Assembly: GCA_034520725.1 (NCBI GenBank)
Contig: JAXHNH010000001.1
Coordinates: forward strand, 186,001 to 250,000
Length of the DNA stretch: 64,000 nucleotides
Direction: 5' to 3'
Source of the DNA: Gracilimonas sp034520725
Lineage (GTDB): Bacteria; Bacteroidota; Rhodothermia; Balneolales; Balneolaceae
The translations under genes and the position numbers were made by a program. Numbering within the stretch: the stretch's first letter is position 1; each line of letters starts with the position of its first letter. The notes beneath the pieces were generated by a model that had not been told where the DNA came from, ran no database searches, and saw only the letters and a list, made by a program, of their open reading frames with translations. Shown one piece after another: positions 26,895 through 36,500 of the stretch.

Positions 26895-27059
26895 ATCTCC
26901 TCACTTTATTCAGTTAAAAAAGTCAATTCTGCCTTATTAGGCATCTATTCAGATCGTTGTTTTGTTTTGGTACGGAAGTTGCATTAAGAAAAACGAAATA
27001 AACAAAGGGCATAGCCCAAAGAATTTAAACCAAAACTAAAACTAACAGGAGTCATAAAA

Positions 27060-27347
27060 ATGGCTAAGATTAAACCTTTAGGCGACCGCGTGTTGGTACA
27101 GGCTGAGCCTGCAGAAGAAAAAACCAGCTCCGGAATTATCATTCCCGATACGGCTAAAGAAAAACCGCAACAAGGTACAGTGGTAGCGGTTGGTGCCGGC
27201 AAAGTAGAAAACGGCACTAAAATTGAGATGAGCGTGAAGAAAGGAGACAAAGTGCTCTATGGAAAATATGCAGGTACTGAAGTTACTCTTGACGGAGAAG
27301 AGTACCTGATCATGCGCGAATCTGACATCATGGGTATTGTATCGTAA
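27060..27347 (+). CDS. groES: Co-chaperonin GroES
   Basis: A 95-aa heptameric lid of the GroEL folding chamber. It opens with KIKPLGDRVLVQ, has the mobile-loop region EEKTSSGIIIPDTAKEKPQ, then GTVVAVGAGK and GDKVLYGKYAGTEV. The ribosome site is AGGAG at 27047-27051. A short GGGC-ATA-GCCC hairpin (27007-27017) lies in the leader. No CIRCE element (TTAGCACTC-N9-GAGTGCTAA) is visible upstream, so HrcA control is not supported by the sequence. It is followed by groEL after 51 bases. Confidence 0.98.
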   Translation: MAKIKPLGDRVLVQAEPAEEKTSSGIIIPDTAKEKPQQGTVVAVGAGKVENGTKIEMSVKKGDKVLYGKYAGTEVTLDGEEYLIMRESDIMGIVS

Positions 27348-27398
27348 AACCCTGCTTTTCCAAGAAATTAAATCATTAACAAAAAATTATAAATAATT

Positions 27399-29066
27399 AT
27401 GTCTGCTAAGTTAGTTCATTACGATGTTGAAGCACGCGACGCCCTGAAGAAAGGGGTCGATAAGCTGGCCAACGCGGTTAAAGTAACCCTAGGCCCTCGT
27501 GGACGCAATGTTGTTATAGAAAAATCATTCGGCTCACCTACGGTAACTAAAGATGGTGTGACCGTTGCAAAAGAAATTGAATTGTCTGACAAAGTCCAGA
27601 ATATGGGCGCTCAGATGGTTAAAGAAGTAGCCTCCAGAACCAGCGATAATGCCGGTGACGGAACTACTACTGCTACTGTTCTTGCTCAGGCTATTTTAAG
27701 CGAAGGCCTGAAGAATGTTACCGCCGGTGCAAATCCAATGGATTTGAAATCCGGTATAGAGAAAGCCGTTAAAGTGATCGTTGAGGATCTGAAGAAAATG
27801 AGCCGAGATATTGACGATCGTAAAGAGATCGCTCAGATCGGAACCATTTCTGCCAACAACGATGAAACCATTGGTAACTTGATTGCCGATGCAATGGAAA
27901 AAGTTGGTAAAGACGGTGTGATCACGGTTGAGGAAGCCAAAGGAACTGAAACTTACCTTGAAACCGTAGAAGGTATGCAGTTCGACCGTGGTTATCTTTC
28001 TCCTTATTTCGTGACCGATTCTGAAAAGATGATCACCGAAATGGAAGATCCTTACATCCTGATCTTCGACAAGAAGATCTCTGCGATGAAGGACCTGCTT
28101 CCGATTCTCGAGAAAGTAGTACAAAATGGAAATCCGCTATTGATCATAGCTGAAGATATTGAAGGCGAAGCATTAGCTACATTGGTAGTTAACAAACTTC
28201 GCGGTTCTCTGAAAATTGCCGCTGTTAAAGCTCCCGGCTTTGGCGACAGAAGAAAAGCCATGCTGGAAGACCTCGCCATCCTGACAGGTGGTACTGTTAT
28301 TTCCGAAGAGCGTGGTTACAAACTTGAAAACGCAACGCTTGATTTCTTAGGCCGTGCATCCCGCATTACTATCGACAAAGATAACACAACTATTGTTGAT
28401 GGAAACGGAAAAGATGACGACATCAAAGCGAGAGTAAATCAGCTGAAGTCTCAAATTGAGAACACTACTTCTGATTACGACCGTGAGAAACTTCAGGAAC
28501 GCCTTGCTAAATTAAGCGGCGGAGTTGCTGTACTTTATATTGGTGCATCTTCTGAAGTTGAAATGAAAGAGAAGAAAGCCCGCGTTGAAGATGCATTGCA
28601 TGCAACCCGAGCAGCTGTTGAAGAAGGCATTGTACCAGGTGGTGGCGTTGCCCTGATTCGTACTATTAAGGCTCTTGATAAGATCAAGGGTGATTTACCC
28701 GACGAAAATGTGGGTATCCAAATTGTCCGTAAGGCACTTGAATCTCCACTACGTACCATTGCAAACAATGCAGGCGCTGAAGGTGCCATCGTTGTTCAGA
28801 AAGTATTGGAAGGTAAAGATGCATTTGGTTACAACGCTCGTACCGAAGTGTATGAAGACCTGATCAAAGCCGGTGTTATCGATCCAACTAAAGTTACCAG
28901 AACAGCCTTGCAAAACGCTGCTTCTGTATCCGGATTGATGCTGACCACCGAAGCTGTTATCTCTGAGAAACCTTCTAAAGGCGACGATGATGACAACGGC
29001 GGAGGCATGCCAGGCGGCATGGGTGGCGGAATGCCAGGAATGGGAGGCATGGGCGGAATGATGTAA
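27399..29066 (+). CDS. groEL: Chaperonin GroEL
   Basis: A 555-aa subunit of the 14-mer folding chamber, second gene of the groESL operon. Equatorial and ATP motifs include KVTLGPRGRNV, GDGTTTATVLA with the catalytic Asp, and AGANPMDLKSGI. The apical domain has QFDRGYLSPYFVT and GFGDRRKAMLEDLAILTGG. The late part has VPGGGVALIR and NAGAEGAIVV. It ends in the flexible Gly-Met tail (repeated GGM/GMGG). A strong terminator follows 35 bases after the stop. Confidence 0.99.
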   Translation: MSAKLVHYDVEARDALKKGVDKLANAVKVTLGPRGRNVVIEKSFGSPTVTKDGVTVAKEIELSDKVQNMGAQMVKEVASRTSDNAGDGTTTATVLAQAILSEGLKNVTAGANPMDLKSGIEKAVKVIVEDLKKMSRDIDDRKEIAQIGTISANNDETIGNLIADAMEKVGKDGVITVEEAKGTETYLETVEGMQFDRGYLSPYFVTDSEKMITEMEDPYILIFDKKISAMKDLLPILEKVVQNGNPLLIIAEDIEGEALATLVVNKLRGSLKIAAVKAPGFGDRRKAMLEDLAILTGGTVISEERGYKLENATLDFLGRASRITIDKDNTTIVDGNGKDDDIKARVNQLKSQIENTTSDYDREKLQERLAKLSGGVAVLYIGASSEVEMKEKKARVEDALHATRAAVEEGIVPGGGVALIRTIKALDKIKGDLPDENVGIQIVRKALESPLRTIANNAGAEGAIVVQKVLEGKDAFGYNARTEVYEDLIKAGVIDPTKVTRTALQNAASVSGLMLTTEAVISEKPSKGDDDDNGGGMPGGMGGGMPGMGGMGGMM

Positions 29067-29100
29067 ATCATCATACCCTCATAAATCTCTGATAAGATTT

Positions 29101-29134
29101 AAACCCCGTGCATTAAGTTGTGCGGGGTTTTTTT
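29101..29134 (+). terminator. Intrinsic terminator of groESL
   Basis: AAACCCCG and CGGGGTTT form an 8-bp GC-rich stem around a 14-base loop, continuing directly into TTTTTTTG. It lies 35 bases past the groEL stop codon. Confidence 0.92.
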
Positions 29135-29162
29135 GTTTTGGGGGATTGCTAGTCAAAACCCC

Positions 29163-29287
29163 GTCCCGATAGGGACAGTATGTTTGTAAAAAACAGGTAC
29201 TCAAATAATGCCCTCGCTCCATCGGAGCGATATGTTTTGGTTTATAGCTTCGTAGCCTCTATTGAAAACATACCGCACCTACAGTGC
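29163..29287. repeat. Cluster of three hairpin + TATGTTT repeat units
   Basis: Three short hairpins each carry the same flank. GTCCC-GATA-GGGAC (29163-29176) is followed by AGTATGTTTGTA. CGCTCC-ATC-GGAGCG (29215-29229) is followed by ATATGTTTTGG. On the opposite strand, a GCAC/GTGC hairpin (29275-29287) is followed, in its own direction, by GGTATGTTTTC. The stems differ but the TATGTTT tail is shared, as in dispersed non-coding repeats of Bacteroidota. It occupies the gap between groEL and the DksA-type gene; no gene is seen there. Confidence 0.65.
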
Positions 29288-29315
29288 ATAGCTGGCTGGA
29301 GAGGGTATTTTTTAG

Positions 29316-29636
29316 TCAGGCACAGTTTATACACTTCGATGTCCAGGGCATATATTCCAACCGACCAATTGAAATAACATTTCCACACTTAACACATTTT
29401 CCAAAATTGTCTTCCTCAATTTTTTCAAGTGCCCGGTTTAGCTTCTGAAGGCGATCTTTTTGCTCCCTCAAAGCAGATTCATTGGTGCTTTTATTATTGA
29501 TGGCATCCATGCGAGATAAACGACCAATAGCTTTATCAGGATTTGCCGGCTTAGTCAATTCTTCAATTTCAGAATTAATGCTCTTGATCATAGTGAAGAT
29601 TATATTTGTCATGTGCTGCATTTCATCTTCCCTCAT
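29316..29636 (-). CDS. DksA/TraR-type C4 zinc-finger protein
   Basis: 106 residues. A long charged helical hairpin (IEELTKPANPDKAIGRLSRMD ... REQKDRLQKLNRALEKIEEDNFG) is followed by a C4 zinc finger of the form CxxC (CVKCG) and CxxC (CINC). This is the DksA/TraR architecture; members bind the RNA polymerase secondary channel and modulate initiation, often with ppGpp. It is shorter than DksA itself and may have a specialised role. The acidic residues at the hairpin tip (SRMDAINNKS) match the family's DxxDxA-type tip only loosely. A second ATG five codons in is also possible. It is transcribed toward the groEL repeats. Confidence 0.82.
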   Translation of the reverse strand: MREDEMQHMTNIIFTMIKSINSEIEELTKPANPDKAIGRLSRMDAINNKSTNESALREQKDRLQKLNRALEKIEEDNFGKCVKCGNVISIGRLEYMPWTSKCINCA

Positions 29637-29760
29637 AATCAGTGTAAAAGTTTAATTAATGATTCAAAATGTTGAATTATTCTCGTTTTAAGATACATAG
29701 TTAAAATCCGACTTTGTATCTTTAAGAACACTAAAGAAAACTCCTCACTCATTAATATCT

Positions 29761-30087
29761 ATGATTACAGTAAACATTTGTGGTGAAGAAAAACCACTGC
29801 AAGAAATCAATACAGAATGGATAAGTCGAATAATTAATCGTAACCGCATTCAGAATAAACCCGTTTGTGTTAATGTTAATATTTCAGCCACTACAGTAAA
29901 CCTAAACCTACAAACCTTGAATTGTAAAGGTTATGAAAAAGCTATTGGTGGCAGTGATATTGAAAACCGTGTAATCCATCTTTGGGAAGAGTTGGTATTA
30001 AGCCAAAATGATTTATCAGGTGCTGTTCTATTCGATTTTCTAAAAAGAATGGAGGAATGGGTCTCTTTTGTACCTAAAGAAGCTTGA
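29761..30087 (+). CDS. Hypothetical protein, 108 aa
   Basis: Not recognised. The protein is soluble, with an N-terminal ITVNICGEEKPLQEINTEWISRII, a beta-like stretch (VCVNVNISATTVNLNLQTL) and a helical C-terminus (HLWEELVLSQNDLSGAVLFDFLKRMEEW). Coding potential is supported by a complete start-to-stop frame, ordinary composition and a bidirectional terminator just after the stop. It diverges from the DksA-type gene across 124 bases and is convergent with the helicase gene. No signal peptide or membrane segment is visible. Confidence 0.6.
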   Translation: MITVNICGEEKPLQEINTEWISRIINRNRIQNKPVCVNVNISATTVNLNLQTLNCKGYEKAIGGSDIENRVIHLWEELVLSQNDLSGAVLFDFLKRMEEWVSFVPKEA

Positions 30088-30110
30088 TCTTACTCACTCA
30101 TTGTAACCTC

Positions 30111-30157
30111 AAAAACCACTCTCTTAGGTAAAGCTTAAAAAAGAGGGTGGTTTTTTT
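30111..30157. terminator. Bidirectional intrinsic terminator
   Basis: AACCACTCTCTT and AAGAGGGTGGTT form a 12-position stem with one mismatch, preceded by AAAAA and followed by TTTTTTT. It can therefore terminate both the 108-aa gene (plus strand) and the helicase gene (minus strand), which converge here. Confidence 0.88.
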
Positions 30158-30164
30158 ATGGCCA

Positions 30165-32220
30165 TTATTCAACCAAAGGAGTAAATGCTCCTGTGTGAGT
30201 TAATTTAAGTTGATGCATCGCACGGGTGCAGGCGATGTATAACATGCTTCGGTCCACCTCAGTTTGGTAGTTTTCATCGTCAGTATAGGGCACAATAACC
30301 CGATCGAATTCGAGTCCCTTTGCGAGATGTGCACTGGTAATTAAGATCCCGGATTGAAGAGCTGAACTTCCCGGAGTAAGAAGGTGAATATTATCTTCGT
30401 GCTTTTGCAGATGCCTATTTAACTTTTTTGCTTGCTTCTGTGTTCTGCATAAAATTCCAAGCGTGTTGTGTTTGGATTCTTGAAATTCCCGTACCATTTG
30501 TAGGATGGCCTTATGTTCATCAGTGGTTTTATCAAATGAGAGGATCTCCGGTTCTTCACCATGACGTTCCACAGCTTCCACTTCCGTTTTTGGAGAAATG
30601 CGTTGGGTAAATTCGGTGATCTCCAATGTAGACCGATAGCTTTTGATCAGCTTCACAGATTCGTGCTCTGAGAATACATCTGCAATATCTTTTGCTGAAG
30701 TTGAGCTGTATGGATTCACATTTTGATTGGCATCTCCCAAAATGGTTTTATTACAGGGAAACAGTTTAGCCAGTACGGCATATTGAACAGCGGTATAATC
30801 CTGCATTTCATCTACGATCAGGTGTTTTACCTTGTTGATTGAATCCACTCCTTCAAGCTGCATCTTCAGGTACATAAGTGGAAAAAGATCCGAATATTCG
30901 TAGGTTGAGCGGGTGGAATATTGAAACATTTCGGGTTTTTCAAGCCAGTCGTAAAACTGCTCATAAAGCACCCGGAGATTACTGCTGCCCATCATTTTTT
31001 CGATCTTGGAGCGAATCTCTTTTTTCTCCTCCTTTTTGAGGGTGTACTTAAAATCCCGCTTTGCTTTATTGATCACATCCGTGGCAATGGCACGATGGCG
31101 TTTCATCAGTGGGATCTGGGAATTGGCATTGAATCGCTGTCGCAGATATCGTTCTGAAATGGTTTTGAAGCGGATTTTGACATCTTCCGCCTGGAAGCGG
31201 TTGCGCTTCATCTCATTGGCATAGGAATTCAATTTGTCCAGAAAATTCAGAAGTCGCCTTGAATTCAATTCGCTTGATGAAATCCTCCTCATGATTTTCG
31301 AGCAATTCATTCACCTGATCAAAAAAGGTCTTGAATTTATACTTGGAAGGCAGCACACGCTTGGCCAATTCCTCCATTTCCATTTCGGGGATGGTATCTT
31401 CGCCAAGTTCCGGAAGCACGTTTGAGATGTAATCCGAAAACACTTTGTTGGGGGAGATGATCATGATGTCTTTTGAACTGAGCTCGTCCTTAAACCGATA
31501 CAGCAGAAAAGCGATCCGGTGAAGGGCAATAGAGGTCTTTCCCGATCCGGCTACCCCTTGTATGATAAGTACCGGTGAAGTTTCATTTCGGATGATGGCA
31601 TTTTGATCGCGCTGAATAGTAGCTACGATGTTTTTCATCTTGTCGTCAGCAGAACGACTCAGTTCTTTTTGGAGAACATCATCCCGTATATAGAGATCCG
31701 ACTCCAGCATCATCTCCATTTCGCCATCAATGATACGAAATTGTCGCTTGCGCTCGATCTCACCTTCGCGGGTTCCGGTCGGGGCTTCAAAGGAAGCCTG
31801 ACCCGGCTCAAAATCATAAAACATACTGGAAACCGGTGCCCGCCAATCATGGATCAGGTTTTCATTCTCTTCTTCATCAAAGAAGGAATGGATCCCCACG
31901 TAAATGGGATCAACTTCATTCAGGCTAAAATCTTTAAAATCAATACGACCGAAATAAGGGGTTTTGATCAACTTTCGAAGTCGTTCCTTGAAAGCTACGG
32001 CAGCTTCCCCGGAAATAGCCTGCATATTCACCGACTGCTTGATGGCCGCTTTTTCGGCAGCGTCCATCCCGGTTTTATTTTCATAGAGATAGCTTTTCTG
32101 ATCCTTTAGATCCTGTGCGGTCTTGGTTACGTTTTTATCAACGCTCAGATAAGCATCTTCCAGTTTGTCAATAATTTGCTGTAGGTAGGTTCTCTCGTCA
32201 GCTTCAGTAGGATTGAACAT
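30165..32220 (-). pseudogene. HelD-type UvrD/Rep superfamily helicase, one frameshift
   Basis: Two overlapping open frames together make one helicase-like ATPase of about 684 aa. The 5' part (to ~31242) has the HelD-type coiled N-terminus, WRAPVSSMFYDF, and Walker A in IIQGVAGSGKTSIALHR. The 3' part has LIVDEMQDYTAVQYAVL (Walker B), GDANQNVNPY, IKSYRSTLEITEF and the motif V/VI region ITSAHLAKGLEFDRVIVP and YIACTRAMHQL. The frames join cleanly if one base is removed from the A4 run at 31242-31245 (T4 on the coding strand), giving EFLDKLNSYANEM. HelD proteins recycle stalled RNA polymerase. It is either a real frameshift or a homopolymer error; all catalytic motifs are otherwise intact. Confidence 0.85.
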
Positions 32221-32389
32221 CAAATAAGATTCATGAAAAATTTCAAGCCTCAAATATAAGGACTAAACGATACAAGCTGTAATGATTGTCAATCAAATGT
32301 TCTTACTATCTACGGCAAAGTATTTTCTTTTAAACTGCATTTGAATTTAATTATAATCTGGCGTCCTTTAACCATTTCAGTCGATCTCT

Positions 32390-32818
32390 ATGAGACCTTT
32401 TGCAAGAAATATACTCGCCCTAATAATCGGGCTTGTCGTTGGTGGTTTTGTCAACATGGGTATCATCATGATATCCGGTTCGATCATACCACCACCTGAT
32501 GGAGCCATTGTAACCACTATGGAAGGCCTACAGGAGTCATTGCATCTGTTTCAGCCCCGACATTTTTTGATGCCGTTTTTAGCACATGCGTTAGGAACCC
32601 TGTTTGGAGCCTTTATAACAGCTTTGATCGCGGCAAAGGATAATATGCGATGGGGCATGGGTGTAGGTGCTTTCTTTCTTATCGGAGGCATAGCCAATGT
32701 GATCGCACTGCCGGCTCCTATCTGGTTCAATATTTTAGATCTGGCTGTTGCCTACCTGCCAATGGCATGGATAGGGGTAAAACTCATTGAACAATTTAAA
32801 ACGGGTAAATCATCATGA
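32390..32818 (+). CDS. Small four-helix membrane protein
   Basis: 142 residues with four membrane helices: ILALIIGLVVGGFVNMGIIMI, FLMPFLAHALGTLFGAFITAL, WGMGVGAFFLIGGIANVIAL and FNILDLAVAYLPMAWIGVKLI. The loop between helices 1 and 2 has IIPPPDGAIVTTMEGL and FQPRHF, a pattern I associate with a conserved but uncharacterised Bacteroidota family. The stop overlaps the ATG of the DUF3224 remnant by four bases (ATGA), implying the two were once translationally coupled. Confidence 0.65.
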   Translation: MRPFARNILALIIGLVVGGFVNMGIIMISGSIIPPPDGAIVTTMEGLQESLHLFQPRHFLMPFLAHALGTLFGAFITALIAAKDNMRWGMGVGAFFLIGGIANVIALPAPIWFNILDLAVAYLPMAWIGVKLIEQFKTGKSS

Positions 32819-33206
32819 AGATATCTGGCGAATTCGAGGTAAAGCTAAATGAAGTTGAAGGATATGCCGAAGGATAGAATGGGGTAACTTTAGGCCGCAG
32901 GTCGTTTGATAAAACTTTTCATGGTAAACTTCAGGCCCGAAAGTAAAGGTGAGATGCTGAGTGCTTTCACTTCCGTAAAAGGATCTGCCGGATATGTGTC
33001 TATTGAACAGGTTATTGGAAAATTAGATGGTAAAAAGGGAAGTTTTGTCTTACAGCATTTTGGAACAATGAATGATGGTGCGAGAGCGTCTAATCCTTGA
33101 GGTAGTGCCTGATTCTGGGGCCGGTGAGCTTGAAGGATTGAAAGGAGAGATGAAGATCACTGTTGAGGATAGAAAACACTTATACAAATTTAAGTACGAG
33201 CTTTAG
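32815..33206 (+). pseudogene. DUF3224 protein, broken by a stop and two frameshifts
   Basis: The 392 bases encode a DUF3224 protein in three successive frames. MKISGEFEVKLNEVEGYAEG ends at an in-frame TAG (32875), and the same frame then continues through LGRRSFDKTFHGKL. The next frame has SKGEMLSAFTSVKGSAGYVS and GSFVLQHFGTMNDGA. The last has LILEVVPDSGAGELEGLKG to a TAG at 33204. Joined, these match the ~130-aa family, a small beta-barrel of unknown function. Shifts lie near 32940 and 33085. Either the gene is decayed or the local sequence has indel errors. Confidence 0.8.
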
Positions 33207-33271
33207 GTCCTATCATTCCGTGATTATTTACTCAGTCCATGCCTGGTATTTTGACATCTGGATTGATTTCA

Positions 33272-33591
33272 CTATGGTTTCAGATTGTCAGGAATTCTTT
33301 GAGGTTTTATCAATATAGCCTCGGGAAATATTGCTCCCCATCCTCGAACGGTTACTTTACCGGTGATCACAAAATCAGTTCTTACCTCAACTGAATTGCA
33401 ATTTTCTATGAAAACTCGGAAAAAAGACTTGCCGCCCGCAAATAACGCGGTTCACAGTAATCCAATACCATCAACAGCAGGCTGGCCTCTTAGAGTGCCG
33501 GTATGATCTTCGTGAATATCCAGAATCAGGCACTTTGAGCAAGCCACTAATGACATAAGCAATGCTAATACTCAAGTCTTGAGACTGACAT
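33272..33591 (-). pseudogene. Small lipoprotein gene remnant downstream of kgd
   Basis: On the minus strand a coherent small lipoprotein can be read if one shift and one stop are ignored. It begins near an ATG at 33591 (MSVSRL), changes frame near 33577, continues VLALLMSLVACSK (signal peptide with LVAC lipobox), then LDIHEDHTGTLRGQPAVDG, a TGA at 33452-33454, then TALFAGGKSFFRVFIENCN, VEVRTDFVITGKVTVRGWG and a TAG at 33272. The post-stop part is beta-strand-like and clearly protein-like. The family is not recognised. Its 5' half overlaps the unusual C-terminal extension of the 2-oxoglutarate dehydrogenase frame. Confidence 0.5.
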
Positions 33592-36500
33592 TGTAATGAG
33601 AGTTTTGTGATTATACGTTTCATAGCATCTTTAACCAATCTGTTTTGTTCAGCCTGATGAATTTTCTTCTGTCCGGCTGCGGGTGAAGCAGATGCCTGAC
33701 GACCTACGTAACGTAATTTTTGGCCATCTTGCAACAGTTCTATGAATCGAGGTGCTACAAATGTCCATGCACCCATATTCTTAGGTTCTTCCTGGCACCA
33801 AACAATATCCTTAATGGAAGTGAGATCTTTAAGTTCTTCTTCGATCTCCTCATCAGCAAAAGGATAGAATTGCTCGAGGCGTGCTATAGCAACATTGTTG
33901 ATTTCATTTTCTTGTCGGTACTTTAATAGATCGTAGTAAACCTTACCGGAACAGATCACTAATCGCTCAAGATCTTTTGAATCACTGAAGTCCTTGTCTA
34001 AGATAAATGGCTTGAATTTACCCTCAGCCAATTCATCGCGGCTTGAGGTCGCCATAGGGTGACGAAGTAAACTTTTAGGTGTCATCAGTATAGCAGGTCG
34101 TTTTACTTCCGAAAGAGCCTGACGGCGTAACATGTGATAATATTGAGCCGGTGTAGTAACATTCAACACTTGCATATTATCTTCAGCGCAAAGCTGCAGA
34201 TATCGTTCTAGTCTGGCAGAAGAGTGCTCAGGGCCCTGACCTTCATATCCGTGTGGGAGGTTCATAACAAGATTTGATCGTTGACCCCACTTCGCCTTGC
34301 TTGAACTTACGAATTGGTCGATAATAACCTGTGCTCCATTGGCAAAGTCACCAAATTGGGCTTCCCATATGACCAATGCATCCAGTTTTTCGGCACTGTA
34401 TCCGAACTCGAATCCAAGAGCTGCAAATTCACTCAGTAAACTATTATAAACATGGAATTTTGCTTGGTCTTCGGATAGATTATTAAGCGGAATGAATTTC
34501 TGATTGGTTTGTGTACCGTGCAGTACGGAATGGCGATGAGAAAAGGTTCCTCGTTCTACATCCTGTCCAGTCAGCCTTATCGATGTTCCGGTTTTAAGGA
34601 GTGAACCGAAAGCAAGAAGTTCAGCAAAACCCCAATCGATTTTTTTCTCATTCTTATTAACGATCTCGGCACGTTTAGCCAGCTGCTTAAGCAATTTAGG
34701 GTTAGCATCGAAATCCTTTGGAACGGTATTCAGTTTCACCGCAATTTCCTTAAGATCATCAGCAGAGTGCGTCGTATCAGGATAGGCTGTCCATTTATCC
34801 TGTGGCGTCTCCGTACGATCTATCAAATTATCTGTTACCTCAAGATTTGGTGCCTGTTTGGCATCTTCAAAAGCTTCCTGCAACAACTGATCGAATTCAT
34901 CGAAGATCTGCTGTGTTTCTTCTTTTGTGAGCTCATCGTTTTTAACCAAATGTTCAGTGTAGACATCACGAACAGGAGAATGATCATTGATTTCTTTGTA
35001 CATGCCTGGTTGGGTAAAGGCGGGTTCATCACCTTCATTGTGCCCATGCTTACGGTATCCGATCAGGTCAATAACTACATCCTTACCGAACTTTTGACGG
35101 TAATCGAGTGCCATTTGAATAGCATGAACCGCAGCTTCCGGAGTATCTCCGTTTACATGGAAGATCGGAGCCAGTATGGTTTTGGCAATGTCGGATGCGT
35201 ACTCTGTAGAGCGCCCATCTTTAGGAAGGGTTGTAAATCCTATCTGATTATTGATGATGATGTGGACGGTTCCACCTGTATTATAACCTTCAAGTTGGGA
35301 CATATTTAGTGTTTCAGTAACAACACCCTGTCCAGAAAAGGCGGCATCGCCGTGCATAAGTACTGGTACCACTCTTTTTTGGGGATCCTCTTTTTCATGA
35401 TGATCCTGCATGGCCCGAACGGCTCCTTCAACCACCGGATTAACGGCCTCAAGGTGAGATGGGTTGGGCATAAGCTGCAGCTCAATCTCAGAACCATTGA
35501 CTGCCTTGTGAATTCCTTGAGCGCCCAGGTGATATTTAACATCACCGGAACCCTGAATAGAATCGGGGTCTATATTTCCTTCAAACTCAGCAAACACTTT
35601 GTGGTACGGTTTGTTCATGATGTTTACCAGCATGTTCAAACGCCCACGGTGAGCCATTCCCAGGAAAAATTTCTCGACACCGTGTTCACCCGCTTTTTCC
35701 AGCATAAAGTGGATCATGGGAATGAGAGTATCGGCTCCCTCTAATGAAAATCGTTTGTGGCCAATGTATTTCTTGTGCAGGAATTCCTCAAAGGCCATAG
35801 CCTGATTGAGTTTGTGTAATATCTCCCGTTTGTCATCTTTTGATAGTTGTGCATTGTTGCCGGTAGATTCCATGGCCTCACGCAACCATTTGCGTTCCTC
35901 CAGATCCAGCAGATGCATGTATTCTACACCTATGTTTCCACAGTAAGTATCGCGAAGCAGATTAAGGATCTCACGCAGGGTAGCGCGCTCTTTGCCACCT
36001 AAACCACCACAATAGAATTCGCGATCAAGATCCCACAATGATAATCCGTAGTAATCGAGATCAAGTTCCGGATTCTTACCGGGTTCTTTTCCAAGTGGAT
36101 CAAGGTCTGCAAGTACATGCCCACGCATGCGATACATGTTTATGAGCCGGTATACACCAACCACACGCTGATCATGTTCCAGTGTGTTTTGTCCATTAGA
36201 AAACGGCCCACTGTAATTATCTTGTCCGTAAGGCAGTGGCTCATAAGGAATGTCGAGATCAGAAAAGATCCGATCATAAAAATCTTCTTGTCCGCTTAAC
36301 AGATCATCTATCTTCTTCAGGAACATACCTGACTCAGCACCCTGTATGATGCGGTGATCGTAGGTAGAGGTAACCGTCATCACTTTGCTAACCCCCAGCT
36401 GATTCAGGATCTCTTTGGACATAGCCCGGTATTCAGCCGGATAGTCGATGGCACCGGTTGCAATGATGGCGCCTTGAGTTTTCATTAGGCGGGGTACAGA

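Noticed and set aside
26980..27059. CIRCE operator upstream of groES
   Set aside because: No TTAGCACTC-N9-GAGTGCTAA or near match is present; only a short GGGC/GCCC hairpin is seen.
33452..33454. TGA read as tryptophan or selenocysteine in the small lipoprotein remnant
   Set aside because: The same short region also needs a frameshift, and surrounding genes use TGA as a normal stop, so recoding is not supported.
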